From positions 16,952,228-17,016,227 of the forward strand of contig NC_079412.1 in the NCBI RefSeq assembly GCF_026213295.1: 64,000 bases of DNA, written 5' to 3'. Position numbers and translations under genes: made by a program. The stretch comes from Gadus chalcogrammus. Taxonomy: Eukaryota > Chordata > Actinopteri > Gadiformes > Gadidae. The notes below the pieces were generated by a model. That model had not been told where the DNA came from and made no database searches. It saw only the letters and a program-made list of their open reading frames with translations. Position 1 is the stretch's first letter; each line of letters starts with the position of its first letter. Of this stretch, positions 1 through 25,046 are shown piece by piece.

Positions 1-363
1 CCCAACTCATTCCTCAAACTCCAGACGAACAGGTGATTGGTTATTAAATGCCGATATGATTTGTATTTCCAAGCTGTAAATAAAGCTGTCAAAATTGCGA
101 TTGCTATTTTTGCCGTGCTTTTTTGTTGTAGAAGAAAATATGATTTTGAGTCATCCTGACAATACAAGTAATGGAGGACCGAAGAATCCAGATACTCACA
201 AAAATCGTTGTTTCTCCCCACCCCATAGTGCTTAAATCACGTCTACGCTAAAGCAAACCTCTTATGCTCCTATTTGAACACCTTTTGTAGCCTAACAGAA
301 TGTCGCCTGTCAGTCATCTCCTTTTTGTTTCTGTGTGTGTTCCTGATCTCCCGCGGCAACCAG
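1..363 (+). other. NUP210 intron, 3' end
   Basis: AT-rich non-coding sequence leading to the first exon. I see no ORF, repeat or hairpin of note, only a CT-rich stretch and GTGTGTGT near 330-345 before the acceptor. Confidence 0.7.
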
Positions 364-13350
<12,987 letters not shown>

Positions 13351-15366
13351 TGAGCTGGTGTCCCTGTCTGTTTGTCTGTCTGTCCGTCCGTCCGTCCGTC
13401 CGTCCAAGAGAAACATACCACTAGTCAATTTACTTTTGAATGTGCCTCATTTTCAAGTTGATGAATGCCGTTGGAAAGGCCAACAAAATCAACTTGACAT
13501 TCTGACAATTTCGTTAATTTTAACGACGCAATTACATTGTATGGCGGCAGACTGAGTGTGTGTGGCTCACTGGACCTTTTGTAGCTGTGTGTGTGTGTGT
13601 GTCATGTTTTTTTTTTATGCAAAGTGCATATTAATATATATATATTTATATGCACTTAATGTCCATGTTTTTGATTGCGTTTGAATTTGATAACTCAATT
13701 GAAGAATTTAAATTGAGTGCGCTTTATAATGCTCTGCCTCTGTACTACTCGACATGTAGTAGTGTACAACGTTTGGTTTGAAGTGAAATGTAATCTCAGG
13801 ATCTGTGATAATTGCGGTTGCATTCATCTGCAAATATAAACTTGAAGATGTTTATTTCACTGTTATAGGAAACTTCGTGCCAGTTGTGTTTCGTTTTACT
13901 GACTGAGGGATAAACCCTTTCAATGTGCACATCAAAACCAACTAACGGTTTGGGAGTTTTATTTCTCTGGCAAGCTTTCCGGTCATCAGAATTCAGAATC
14001 TAGAAGGACTGATACATTTGTTTGTTTCTTTAGCCAAAGTCATTCAGCTCTACTTTCACTAAACAATGTGAAATCATCAACAAATGTGAAGCATCTTTCA
14101 GCTCTTAATTTGCTTTCTGTAATTTCAATTGGTGTTATTTCGATAATTTGTGTAGCAGGCTTCTCGGATCCTAACTTTGCTTTAAAGATTGGTACATGGA
14201 AGTTTGATGATTTGCATTTGAAGAACAATTGTATTTATGTTAGTTAGTTTGAAGAGGAGAAGTTGTTCCTGTGAGTAAATAAGATGCTGATATTTTGTTA
14301 ATTAGGCGTGCCTTACACCAACTGAATTGCATAAAGAGCTTGTTTGTTAATTAAATCGGTCTTATACCACCTTGCTTGTATGTCTTTCTTGAATTTAGGG
14401 TCGCATTTAATTAAATCAATGCTTATAAAGTCAGATATTCCAGAGACTTATGTAATTTTATAATTAATATAACATTTATAAACAAATACTTCTAATACTT
14501 AACCAATATGAAAGACCAATTCAATAATATTAGATCATTAAGAAGCATCCTTTTAATAACATTTTATATAATCTGATAAATGACATGTAAATTCAGACGT
14601 ACACTGTCTAAAAGTTTTAAATAATGGTGCAGAGTCATCTATAGTATTAATAGAGAAACAATATAAACGTTTTAAAAGCAGTTAAACTTGCTTCAGTTTA
14701 ATGTGCACCATTTCTGGATATCAAAACCTAAAATGCTATTTTTATATTTCACAACACTGCTTCACACCCAGCTCGTATGTTTCCCCGATATCTGCCCCTG
14801 AAGACCGGTAACACAGCACATCACTCTGGTGCTCAACACACAAACGGTGAGCGCTGTAAGTGGTTGTGATTCACACCGAAACACTCCCTGGGGGGCGCGT
14901 CGAAAGGTCTGACAATACTGATCAAATATTTCCTCGTCTGTCTGCCCTGGTACCCTGGACGGCGCTGGTGGCGGTGGAGGCTTTGGCCACTGGGCTCATT
15001 TGTATTCGCTGACACTGTGCACGGAGATGGCTGCTACACCACTTTCAGGGAGTGATGTAATGGCAATGCGCAATGAGGGTGATGAATCCCAAACATACAG
15101 TCACCCAGCACAGTCATCCTACATTCTCTCATGTTGGAGATGTGTGTGTGTGGGGCGGGGTTGGGGTATAAAGGTCCAAATTTGCACCCCTTGAATGTTG
15201 CATTTCATTTGAAAAGCATTGTGGGTAATACACATCCCATACTCAGTGTTTCTAACATGTTTTTCTTTCGAATACCTGAAAAAGAACATTTGTCAGGAAG
15301 AAATAACCAGAAGTGGCGGACCACAGGTGGAGGTGACAGCCGTGCAGATTGTTCAGTCGGCCGCTT
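13351..15366 (+). other. Probable NUP210 3'UTR and downstream sequence
   Basis: Starts right after the stop codon. It contains (CCGT)n at 13383-13407, a (GT)n run near 13586-13601, a TATATA stretch near 13633-13650 and mostly AT-rich DNA. I find no AATAAA between the stop and 15366, so either a variant signal is used or the UTR runs about 2 kb to the signal at 15367. Confidence 0.5.
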
Positions 15367-15403
15367 AATAAAGAAGAATAAAGTGTGTGTTCAGTGTCGT
15401 ATT
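15367..15403 (+). terminator. Candidate polyadenylation signal, tandem AATAAA plus GU-rich element
   Basis: AATAAA occurs at 15367-15372 and again at 15377-15382, directly followed by GTGTGTGTTCAGTGTCG, a textbook GU-rich downstream element. The orientation suits NUP210. The distance of 2 kb from the stop is long but usual for vertebrate 3'UTRs. Another transcript could use it instead. Confidence 0.45.
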
Positions 15404-16683
15404 GTGTGATAACGGCATACGCCAACCACCTGGAAGAATATCTACTGCTACAGCTGCTTCAGCCCGGGGGGGGGGGGGAATTGCAGTCTGCAATTTGCCT
15501 CCACTGTGACTATAGGACACTGGGGCGGATCGACTGGATTCATGTGTTTGGGTGTGACTCACTGGGGGAAAAAGAGAACATCAATGCACAGTATATGTTT
15601 GGCTCACCAGTACACTCGTCCGTCTCAAAACAAAAGTGGCGTTTCATTTATTCTTCTGAGTAGGAAAAGCCGGCCTGTAAAACGATGTTGAGGAGAGCCA
15701 TTGTGTTATACTAGGTAACAGAGAGAAGGTGGAGAGGGAGGTTACTATCTACTATACCCAGCCAGTGGAGACGATCAATGAATGTGGGCGATCAGACCTG
15801 ACAGGAATAGTAAAGATGCTGTTGTATCAAAGTCGGAACAGGTAACACAAGAGGCATCCTTCCCAGGACATATTAAACAGAGATCTCTAGCTAAATAAGG
15901 GAAAAGCTCTGTCTTTTTCCTAAACCGACTGATGTGTATCGAAGTATTGAAAACAAAAGGTTGAATCATGTGCCATCTTAATCGAAGACCTTTTAACTTC
16001 TTTTTGATTAGGAATGATAGTTGAAATTGCCGCCTTACACTATCGCTCATCCATGCCGTGGTGTATTTCACTATTAAAAGACAATCCATCCTCCCTTCCT
16101 ACCATAAAGGTGAATACATTGCCTTTATCGCCTGCCGTCTTCTCTAGGCTTGTCTGCCTGTTCAGCTCCCACAGCCAAACCGTTCTGGGAGCCAGAGGGG
16201 CTGTCATAATACTTGGCATTTCAATTCAAACGTCTCCTCCCTAGGGGATATAAAGGACCAAGGGCGCTCCTTCATATCGCCCCACAGCCATAGGAAGGGT
16301 TTTGTTCAACTTTGAAACGCTACGGGGTTAGCCTCGCCTAACCCCTCGCGGTCGACCGAGGGACGAGAAGCCATTCATTGATCTTAACGTATCTTTTTGT
16401 TGGAAATGCTCGCAAGGACTACTGCAGTGCTCCACGCATTGCCCCATTTCCCCCCTCTCTCCATCAATCGAATAACTCTAACAAGCACACACAGCACTTG
16501 TGGAGGCGGGAAGTAATGACAAAAAGCCTTGCCACTTAACAATGGAAGTTAGCGAGAGTCAACAGCCAGCTTGCGGTGTGGCATATGGGATGCAGCAGCA
16601 AGACTCCCTAGTCTTCATACTCTCCCAGGCTTTTATCTGGTTAAGGAGGTGCATAGGGCCCCGGCTTCTGTATGGGTGGTAGA
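15404..16683. other. Intergenic sequence
   Basis: Between NUP210 and IQSEC1. A G10 tract near 15469 and a TATAAA-like motif at about 16248 are seen. Short ORFs show no domain or codon signal. Confidence 0.5.
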
Positions 16684-16978
16684 TGCCCGCCCGCCTGCAC
16701 GCCCGCCCGCCCGCCCGTCCCTCCGTCTGTCCGTCCGTCTGCCCGCCCGCCCCTCCTTCCCTCCCTCCGTCCGTCCGTCCCTCCCTCCCTCCCTCCCTCC
16801 CTCCCTCCCTCCCTCCCTCCCTCCCTCCCTCCCTCCTCCGTCCCTCCCTCCCTCCCTCCCTCCCTCCCTCCCTCCCTCCCTCCCTCCTCCGTCCGTCCGT
16901 CCCTCCCTCTCTCCTCCATCCGTCCGTCCGTCCGTCCTTCCCTCCGTCCGTCCGTCCGTCCGTCCGTCCGTCCATCCT
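16684..16978. repeat. (CCCT)n/(CCGT)n/(CCGC)n tetranucleotide repeat block
   Basis: About 295 bp of pure pyrimidine-rich tetranucleotides with alternating homogeneous sub-blocks (CCGC, CCGT, CCCT, then CCGT). It gives long proline/serine/arginine ORFs in all + frames and glycine/arginine ORFs on the other strand; none is a gene. The CCGT sub-blocks carry many CpG sites. Confidence 0.9.
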
Positions 16979-17954
16979 TGACTCCCTCCCACCAGGGATC
17001 AGGAGGAGGCGACAGGAGTAAACCTGCACTTAAGGCGCTTTCTTTGGTTCAGGTTGCATCCGTAGCACAACTGTAGAATAGAAAGTAGCAAAAATAGGAA
17101 ATACCTCCCAAAACCTTCCCCACATAAAGCAATGGTGGGACTTGGCAATCCATAGCACACACATGCCTACTCTGTGTTTCTCCTGGACACAAGGCTTTCA
17201 GTTTAATCTCCTCACATTCAGTTACTGTTTAATCATTATGGCAGAAAATGTTATCCAAAGGTCAGTGAATTAATACATGTCATTTAGGAGCAGGTAGGGG
17301 GTGAGGCATCCTGACCATCCATAACAGTCCATGACTAGGCTACTATACTGTTCTAGTTTTGCTTTTAAAAAGAAGTGCCATGGGAAAGAAGCATCGTCTC
17401 TAGAAAGTGATAGTTGAAGTGTGTGTCTGCATCTGATATTTCACAGTGGCTTATCAAGTCTTAGATAACAGCGCCTCTGTCACAGGCAGCAGGATAATGT
17501 ACACTGTCTCGGTCCTCGACATAAATCCTAGTCATAGCAAGGGGTGTACTTACCCTAGAGGGTTGTTGTTACATTCAATTAAGCTTCAAGAATTCAGTCA
17601 GCGTGCTTAATGAGCATTATTGAGCAGCTCATTTGGGGCCATTTTCAATCTAGGGAGAGACGGCAAGAAAAAAAGGGAATTGCTGAATCACATTTGCTCA
17701 AGATTTCCCTGACTTTAATCATCCACTATCATAGAAAAGACTGCCGTCACAGTCTCCCTTTTCAAAGCACGACGACTTGTAGACTTACCTGACATACGTA
17801 GGCCTCCTGCAGTAGCCTAGTTGTTTATCTTATTCAGGTGTAGTCATATAACATATATTGGATCTACATTTTATTAAAACGTAATGACCCGTTAGTAGTT
17901 CATATGCTGGCTCCTCTGAGAACATACGAGAGACAGATTAGAAAATCTTTATCG
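16979..17954. other. Intergenic sequence
   Basis: Ordinary AT-leaning DNA upstream of IQSEC1. I see no feature. Confidence 0.5.
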
Positions 17955-18026
17955 AAAGAAATAATAATAATAATAATAATAAAAATAATAATTATAATAA
18001 TTATAATTATAATAATTAAAAAAAAT
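17955..18026. repeat. (AAT)n/(ATTATA)n AT-rich simple repeat
   Basis: A run of AATAATAAT units grading into ATTATAATT-type sequence, ending in A7. It lies 0.6 kb upstream of the first IQSEC1 coding exon. Confidence 0.85.
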
Positions 18027-18129
18027 CTGTCTTGTGTGTTGACTAATTCCAGAAACAATGTTATAGAAATGCCGAGGAGTACAATACAGATTTATACATA
18101 TTTTTTCTTATTGCATCGCGCATTGCAGA

Positions 18130-18613
18130 TTCAATAACCATGCAGCAGCGTGCAATGCTCCATCGAACTTGAAGACCACGCCCCTAAGACCTGCAAGCCA
18201 ACCAGCAGCCTCTGTTTACCAAAAGTCACGCGAACAGCGTGGCGTTCAAGATAAGAAATATACTTCTGCAACGAACAACGCTCGGACTTTACAAGACCTT
18301 CGATTCCTTAGGAATAAAGTGATATATAGTCATATTTTTCGTACTTAGTTGACATGCTCCGTTGTGTGTGTCTATCATGCTGTTCATTTCACTTAATATG
18401 AATGTAGTGCTATTATAGTTCTGTTCTCTTAGCTTAGTGTAAATGCGGTTACGCTGAAAGCCGGGTCAGTGTTCCCCATCCGTCAAACGAACACTGTGGA
18501 AAACAATGGCGAGGCGTAAAGGACGTGTCCTCTCGATGTTTTGCTCCTAGACTAATCTGGCGGCACGGCTTCTGTGATTCTACAGGGGTTTCCTACACGC
18601 TACTTATCAAACC
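18130..18613 (+). promoter_or_regulatory. Candidate promoter/5'UTR of IQSEC1 coiled-coil isoform
   Basis: Inferred from position only. It contains a GC-box-like CCACGCCCCT near 18177 and CACGCGAACAGCGTGGCG near 18226; no TATA box is placed convincingly. A possible splice acceptor (TTCTACAG, ending 18585) 28 bases before the ATG means an upstream non-coding exon is equally possible, in which case the promoter lies elsewhere. Confidence 0.3.
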
Positions 18614-18873
18614 ATGGATTGCCCGACGGAAAACCCCAACAGGGCTGCGGAATATCTGAAGGAGCTGGATAACATCATTGAGACCCAACAGGAGTTACTG
18701 GAGCGACAGAGGCATCGGATTGAGCAGCTGGAGCAGCAAGTGTCCGACTTGTGTACGGAGAACGCCTGTCTCAAGGACCAGTACAAGCGGCATCTGGCAA
18801 CTTGCAGGCTGCTGCAAAGCTCCAGTAGCCTGGTCACTCTGGGATCCATCGACGAGCATGTCAACCAGGAAAA
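18614..18873 (+). CDS. iqsec1: IQSEC1 first coding exon, N-terminal coiled coil
   Basis: The ATG has an excellent context (AAACCATGG). The 86 codons plus two bases end at GAA AA|GTAAGA (phase 2). Residues 5-50 match the IQSEC-family start: ENPNRAAEYLKELDNIIETQ, then QELLERQRHRIEQLEQQVSD, a heptad coiled coil used for self-association. The exon continues LCTENACLKDQYKRHLATCR and an SSSSLVTLGSIDEH end. Paralogues share the NPNRA-EYL-EL-IIE-QQ-LLE core; the synteny argues for IQSEC1. The reverse strand is also open across this exon, a shadow. Confidence 0.88.
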
Positions 18874-19188
18874 GTAAGAGATTGCGTTGTCCATATGACA
18901 GTTATTTTTGGTAATTGGAAATTATGGTAGGTTTCAAAATAAATACATTTCAATACCACCAAGCTATTGGCAAGAAATATGCATATTTGGCCCATTGAGA
19001 ACAAACGGATCGGTTACTGTGTCTGCCTACCGAGAGTTACAATAAATCAGGTAGACTTGCATTTGCATATCAATTTTGACACACTTTTAGTAAGTGTGCC
19101 TTCGCGTAATATGGTTAGCTAATGAAGCAGATACAAGTGTGCTTTGCAACAAATTATTTAATGATCATCATGGAAGATATGCTGTAGT

Positions 19189-19190
<2 letters not shown>

Positions 19191-19267
<77 letters not shown>
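19191..19267. repeat. (AC)n microsatellite
   Basis: An uninterrupted AC array of 77 bases in the IQSEC1 intron. Confidence 0.95.
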
Positions 19268-19269
<2 letters not shown>

Positions 19270-22200
19270 GAGCTTTAGCATTTGGCAGAACTTGGGGGAA
19301 TGTCATTGGTGTGCAATATTTTCTAAGTAAACTTGTGTTTAGTCTTCAGTCTGGCTCTGTTCAGACACTGGTTGTAGTCCCAGGTACGATCGATCAGGAT
19401 CAGGGCAGAGTGGGGTAAACACCCTTTCCTCCTACCCAGAGATAAGGGTTGGGATAAACACAGTGCATGGATTACCCTTCCTCACCCCAGCAGCTGTGTT
19501 CAAAGACCCCAGTCTTCTTACCCCCTACGCAGACGCTTGGCCTCTTGCAGGTGTCCGTGCGAGAGCCCCTGTCCGTGCTTGACCTTTCCCCCCCAAGGGC
19601 CATGTTAGTGTCATGCATATCACTGGCAGCAAATCAAAGTGGATGACTCATGGACAGTGTGTCAGTACACTTTGAGAGGGGACCAGACTGAGATTAGTGT
19701 GCACTTTAACTCTGACCTTTTTAGTGGCAGCTTGTGTACATCTCACCTTGGTGCTGTGGTAAAGTCTACGATGTGATGGTCTGGGAAACTGAGCCTCTGT
19801 CATCCGCTGCTTCCGTAAGCCCCCTCTTCCACCCCCTCCCCCCCCGCCCCGCCCTTCATGGTCACACTGTCTGCACATTTCCCCCTCTTTTATAGGTCTG
19901 TCGCACTGTGAAGAGGATACCAAGCTGTCTATGAATTTATTTTTATGAACTTGATGAAATGTGACGGTCTTTATTAATCCAAGCTCAGTTTTATCGAGGC
20001 TCCCAGAGTCCCAAAAGTCACGTTAACATGTGAAATGATTTAAAGCGATGCTACAGTCTTTATTTTACAATTCCGGAGGCTTGTAAAATAAATTCATGTA
20101 GGCGGTATTATTACCGGGCGAATCGTTACTGGCCACCTATTCGATTATCGTGACTCAAAGACCTAAAGTTAGTGGGACAACAGCACTGTTGTTCCACCTG
20201 TGTGTTTTTTTTTTTTTTCACAAGACACGATTTGTTTGCATAAGTGACATAATCGCTGCGGCTTGATTGAAGCACAAGGCCGGACAGCGTGTTTGTTCTC
20301 TGTTCAAGGCCAACGGCAGCAGAAACGCATCAAACCAATCCACGCACCATCCTGTTGTCTGAGCAGCTAAAACGCATCATGGAAACGTACAGAAGGCCTT
20401 CAGCGTTCTCCTAAACGGATCGGGTAAACGACAGCAAGGCAGTCAAACAAAACGGATCGTCCCTGCGTATACGCCATGCTGTCCTTGTGCATGAAAAGTT
20501 ACCTAACAAGGATATTTTAAGAAAGCGGACACCTGGTACATCACAGAAATGTGTTCTGCTGACTAAAGCTACAGTATGTATTCGTGAATAGCCTAGTTTT
20601 CTTTGTTGTTGGCAGAAACGTAGATGGCTCAGAAACGTATGGTCTGCCTGTCGTTTGCTAGAAGGGAAATACGTGACACCCAGGAGAAAACATTTAGTAT
20701 GAGATGCTTTATAAGAATCTGCCAAAATTAGTTCTATTATAAAAATGAGATTTTCAGGTTTATTTATTTTGGCAGCAGGTCAATTTGATTATATTTTTCG
20801 ACAGAGAGTATTTACCTGGTAGCAAGACAACCCAGTTCAATTCAAATGGAATGTATGGCAGATAAGGACTCTGAGGCCAATCAGTGCTGCTTGATGATGT
20901 CTGGCAGATTAGTCAAAACGTTATCGATTCTTCTTTTGGCATGCTTCTGGACACTGACTGCATTACATGGAGACCTGTGATCTTGAGTTGTTTTACAAAA
21001 TACTATGCCCCTTGAAAAATGAACACAAAGACGAAGAAAGTGAGAGTAATCTCTGATAATACAGCTTGCATTGCCCTGTCAACCTTCAGCCCACACCTCT
21101 ATGGAGAGGGCTTGTGGGTAACGTAGTCAGGCAGGTTTTCAAACAACATGACTGCAAGTATTTCTGAACATTACGCACTGATAAAGTGGATCCATAAGCT
21201 TTTTCTATGCTTGGATGCAGCACTCCCACAGGAACTAGTTAGGCAGAATGCAGATGGACGTATGAGCAGGGTCCAGACGGCCCACTGGACCTGACTGAAA
21301 TCTGCTGATGCTGACACAGGTGTGCATTTGAAGTCGTTCTTAAGTTTTGCTTCCAAGGTGCTTTGTTTAAGGATTACGCAAGCCAACCAAAGCTACAAAA
21401 GGCCTTATGGCGTTTACAGGTTAGAACCATACATAATTAAATTCCTCTTTGTTCACCAGTCTCTGGAGTCGTCTGCCGGGTCAGCTCTGCACCCTGCGAG
21501 CATTTATGCTGACAGCCTGCATCACACTTTACAGACTCATGCTCCTACTCCCCTAAATCCACTTTGGAGTTTAGTTTTTGTAATGCAAGGCAATGGCCGG
21601 CAAGTAATACGCGTTTGAGGTGAAAACTGTCAAAGTGATCCGGGGGTTTAATCTCTGGTATAAATTGGTTTATAAATATCTTGCCAAATTCTTTAGTGAC
21701 TGGTGGTTGCTGGAGCCACTCGTATCTGAACTTTTGCTCTTTGAGTAGAATGGTGTGTGCAAGCACTTTCACGTCTTTATCGTGAGGAATGGAGGAAGCT
21801 GCCAACTCCAATCCAGCATTCTGTCCAGTTCTCAGGTAACCAGCCGACTGTAAATTACTTCTGGGCTGCCATTATGTTTCCTCATCTAAATTGTAGATGA
21901 CAAAGTGCTGATGTCGTTGTTAGTTTAACTTTTCTCTCCGAAGCCTTCATCAAGCTTCTTTAAACGGAGCAGAAGGATAGCATAACCATAAACACATCAA
22001 CAATCTACAACTGACAGAAAATACAAATTATACATTTAAGTAAAAAAATACTAAAACAACAATGAGGTGGTGTTTAAGGGCTGTCTCTGCGTCAATTCGA
22101 GAGACGTAAGCTTAAGATTATCTTCCACGCAACAATATTGTAGGATATCCACTGGCATCTGCTACTTTGCAATAATACTTGGTAATTGGATCCAACCCTT

Positions 22201-23539
22201 TGAACCAGAACATTCATTGAAAACCATAAGTAAGTTGAAGCTCCGCTCTGGAAATTTAACATATTGTGTTGTGGGTCTCTTGACAGGAGCAATCCATTAA
22301 AGTTCACTTTGAGATCCAGTACGCAATTATTTAAGACATTTTCTTATAATTGATGAAATATTAATGAATAATCTGGTACATCCTTTAAGAATCTCTTCTG
22401 CTAAGTTTCTGTTGATTGAATGCATTTGATTGACTCACCAAAGGCAACGGAAGAGGAATATACTGTAGGAAGGAAGTGATGGAAATGACATCACTTTCAA
22501 ATGCATGGCTCCTCGCAGCTGGCATGTGTTGATTAACTGGGTGCAGTGTTTGATAAAACATATTTATTACATTTGAAGATGGCATTTTTGTTTCTTTAAA
22601 TGCATACCACTATTTCTGAAAATAAAAATATTTGTATCGCTGTGAATAAAAAATGCTCAGTTGCTGAACAGGAGCCATTGATTAAATAATAGATGTTATT
22701 CAGGGTACACAGTTTCGATTAAGCATTATTCAGCTCTAGTTGGATTTTTAATCATGGTAATATAATGGCTACTATATTATGGCAGGCTTTGGGCATCTTC
22801 CAATTTCGGAAAATGTGGATACAGATCAGAAGGAAAAGTTTGAAAAATTGTGTGACGCATGATCTGATATGCATAACAATGAACCCAAATGAGTCACAAA
22901 ATGCACCACACTGTGTCATGCTGGTTTGAGGATTCTTCCGAGTTCTTCCCTCTTCAGAAGTCCCCGGGAGAAGTCGTGCTGCTTTTCTCTTTTGGTTTGA
23001 ATGACAAAGTGTCCTCACGCCTTTTGACTGCTCGTCTCACAGAGCCATCCGGCGCCCTCACTCAGTACAGATGAACAGCTTTTAATACAACTCTCCTCCC
23101 AAAGCCAGCCACAACAGTGGCCCCTTAAGCATGGGTTTCAGGTACCCCCCTATACCTGCAGGGTATAATAGCCCATGAAAGAATCCTGTTTCCTTTGACT
23201 GGCGGCGTCCACCCCTTCACGCAGCGATATGCTGAACAATCACTGTGCCGTTTTAAGATTTATGACCACCGCAGGATCTCCGGACGAAAAAACCCTAATG
23301 AAATCCCACAGCTAGATTAATTTCTACTTGGGATGATTTGCAATCCGGGGCCCACCTACAAATCTCCAGCAAAGGCCGAAGAAGATTTGCAACGTGCACA
23401 TAAAAGACGTGCCCCCCGCGCCGACAGCTGCCTCCACTGTTAATGAGCTGCACCTCTGCAGACGCTGCTCCTCTCACGGCTTGCCTCCTTGGCAGCATTT
23501 GAGGGAGAGGGAGAATTCGGCAGTGAAACTACCCCTACT

Positions 23540-23559
23540 CCCCCCCCCCCCCCCCCCCC
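23540..23559. repeat. C20 homopolymer
   Basis: A run of 20 C followed by ACCCCCACCC. It is one of many poly-C/G tracts in the window. Confidence 0.9.
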
Positions 23560-24247
23560 ACCCCCACCCATCAGGGTGTTTGTATTTGCTTTTTGATGTA
23601 GCGGTAGCGTCCCCATGCTGCTAGCTAATGATGGCTCTAATGACAGCTCTTACCTCTGTCTAATGGGTGATTAGTGAAGTAAATTACGAGTAAAGGCCAC
23701 ACCGCAGGAGGGGATGCGTGGCACAGCCAAGCGGGCTGCTATTGGCCCCCAAGCTAAGCTCTTGTAATAGTTAACTTTATTGCTTTGACTTTATTTATGT
23801 TTATGTAACGTCATCTTATATGTGTCCATATTTCATTGAAATGGCATCCACTTTAAAAACCACTGGGTTCAGGATGACATAATCTTCCGGGCCGTCTCAA
23901 TGCTATGGAAGTGTAGACTGATGCCTCGTGGCAGGTGTTAACGAGAGAGGGAGAGGCAAAGCTTCTTACGAAAGAGGCTTCAATAATGCCAACCTCATGC
24001 CAATTTTCTAATATAATATTCTCCTCTGTAACCTTCAAAACTCCCATGATTCAAAATGCTACAGAAAAAAATGCCTGTACAATGAATTGGTTTAGATATG
24101 GTTACTTTTGTGGTTACCAAGTGTAATATTATCGATGAAGACCTAGCATGGCGTAAGATTGCATCAGTGGCAATAATGGAGCCTTTATTATATAATTGTA
24201 TTAGATATTACAGAACAGATAATTATTTTTTTTCCAACGTTCAGCAC

Positions 24248-24612
24248 ATTCACACGAAGCCTGGTTCCGCCCGCCTAAGTACTTTCGCTCAATTGGAATA
24301 TCCCTTCAGTACTACGTCTGGGTCTGCGGTATGTTAGTGGGTTTTCTCCATCCAAATTTTCTGCCTCCAATCAGCGAACAGAGGTAGTGGCTGAGTACAA
24401 TGACGTTAAAGTCAGCTCTCGTTGATGGACATCTTCACGCACGGTGTTTGGTTTGTTTACAGCCTGTGCGCAACTTGATTCCCGGCAAAACGTTAGCGAT
24501 TGGTATATAGTTTTAAACTTCAACAGACACCCGCCTTCCAGTGAGTTAACGTTTGTCAATTGAGTAGGTCCAGACTCTCTGGGAGTCTGGTAGGACCAGG
24601 CTAATTCACACG
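24248..24612. mobile_element. 347-bp transposon-like insertion with 9-bp target duplication
   Basis: The direct repeat ATTCACACG at 24248-24256 and 24604-24612 encloses a 347-bp unit (24257-24603). The left end reads AAGCCTGGTTCC and the right end reads GGTAGGACCAGGCTA, giving an imperfect terminal inverted repeat around AGCCTGGT. A local hairpin (CCAGACTC/GAGTCTGG) sits at the right end. No ORF is present. A 9-bp duplication would suit a Mutator-like element; if one base is chance, 8 bp would suit hAT. Confidence 0.7.
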
Positions 24613-24695
24613 TGGTGCTACACAGTTTAACTCCTTTATCACGATCTCCAACCGTTACTTGTTGTTGCCTTCAGGCATCTCATGTTTTCATATCT

Positions 24696-24760
24696 AATAG
24701 TGATCCAGACACCTAAAAGCGTTTGGATCACTATTAGAATGGACCACATATGGTCCATTC
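24696..24760. repeat. Two adjacent perfect hairpins
   Basis: Hairpin 1 has the 11-bp stem AATAGTGATCC/GGATCACTATT with an 18-base loop (24696-24735). Hairpin 2 has the 10-bp stem GAATGGACCA/TGGTCCATTC with a CATA loop (24737-24760). They are separated by one base and lie 84 bp after the 347-bp insertion. Confidence 0.85.
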
Positions 24761-24960
24761 AAACAAATTACCTGTCTCGCGGTGGCCTGAAACAGCTGAT
24801 GCAGCTGCTGAATCAGGGCGAACGGCTAGTGTAGTATACCTGTGGAGAGCCGCTGAAGTGGGCTTCTCTATTCTTTTTGCCAACCAACTTTTGTGGATGC
24901 AAGTGTTGATTTTGGCTGAGCTGCGGCAAGCTGCAAGAGTCTGTTAACAAGAATGAGGAA

Positions 24961-24961
24961 C

Positions 24962-25005
<44 letters not shown>

Positions 25006-25046
25006 GCACACAAACGCACACACAAACGCACACACAAAGGCACACA
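24961..25046. repeat. (CGCA)n tetranucleotide repeat
   Basis: About ten uninterrupted GCAC/CGCA units, then related CACAAACG units. The repeat is rich in CpG. Confidence 0.9.

Noticed and set aside
16559..17076. Long proline/serine and glycine/arginine ORFs
   Set aside because: Translations of the CCCT/CCGT tetranucleotide repeat in every frame.
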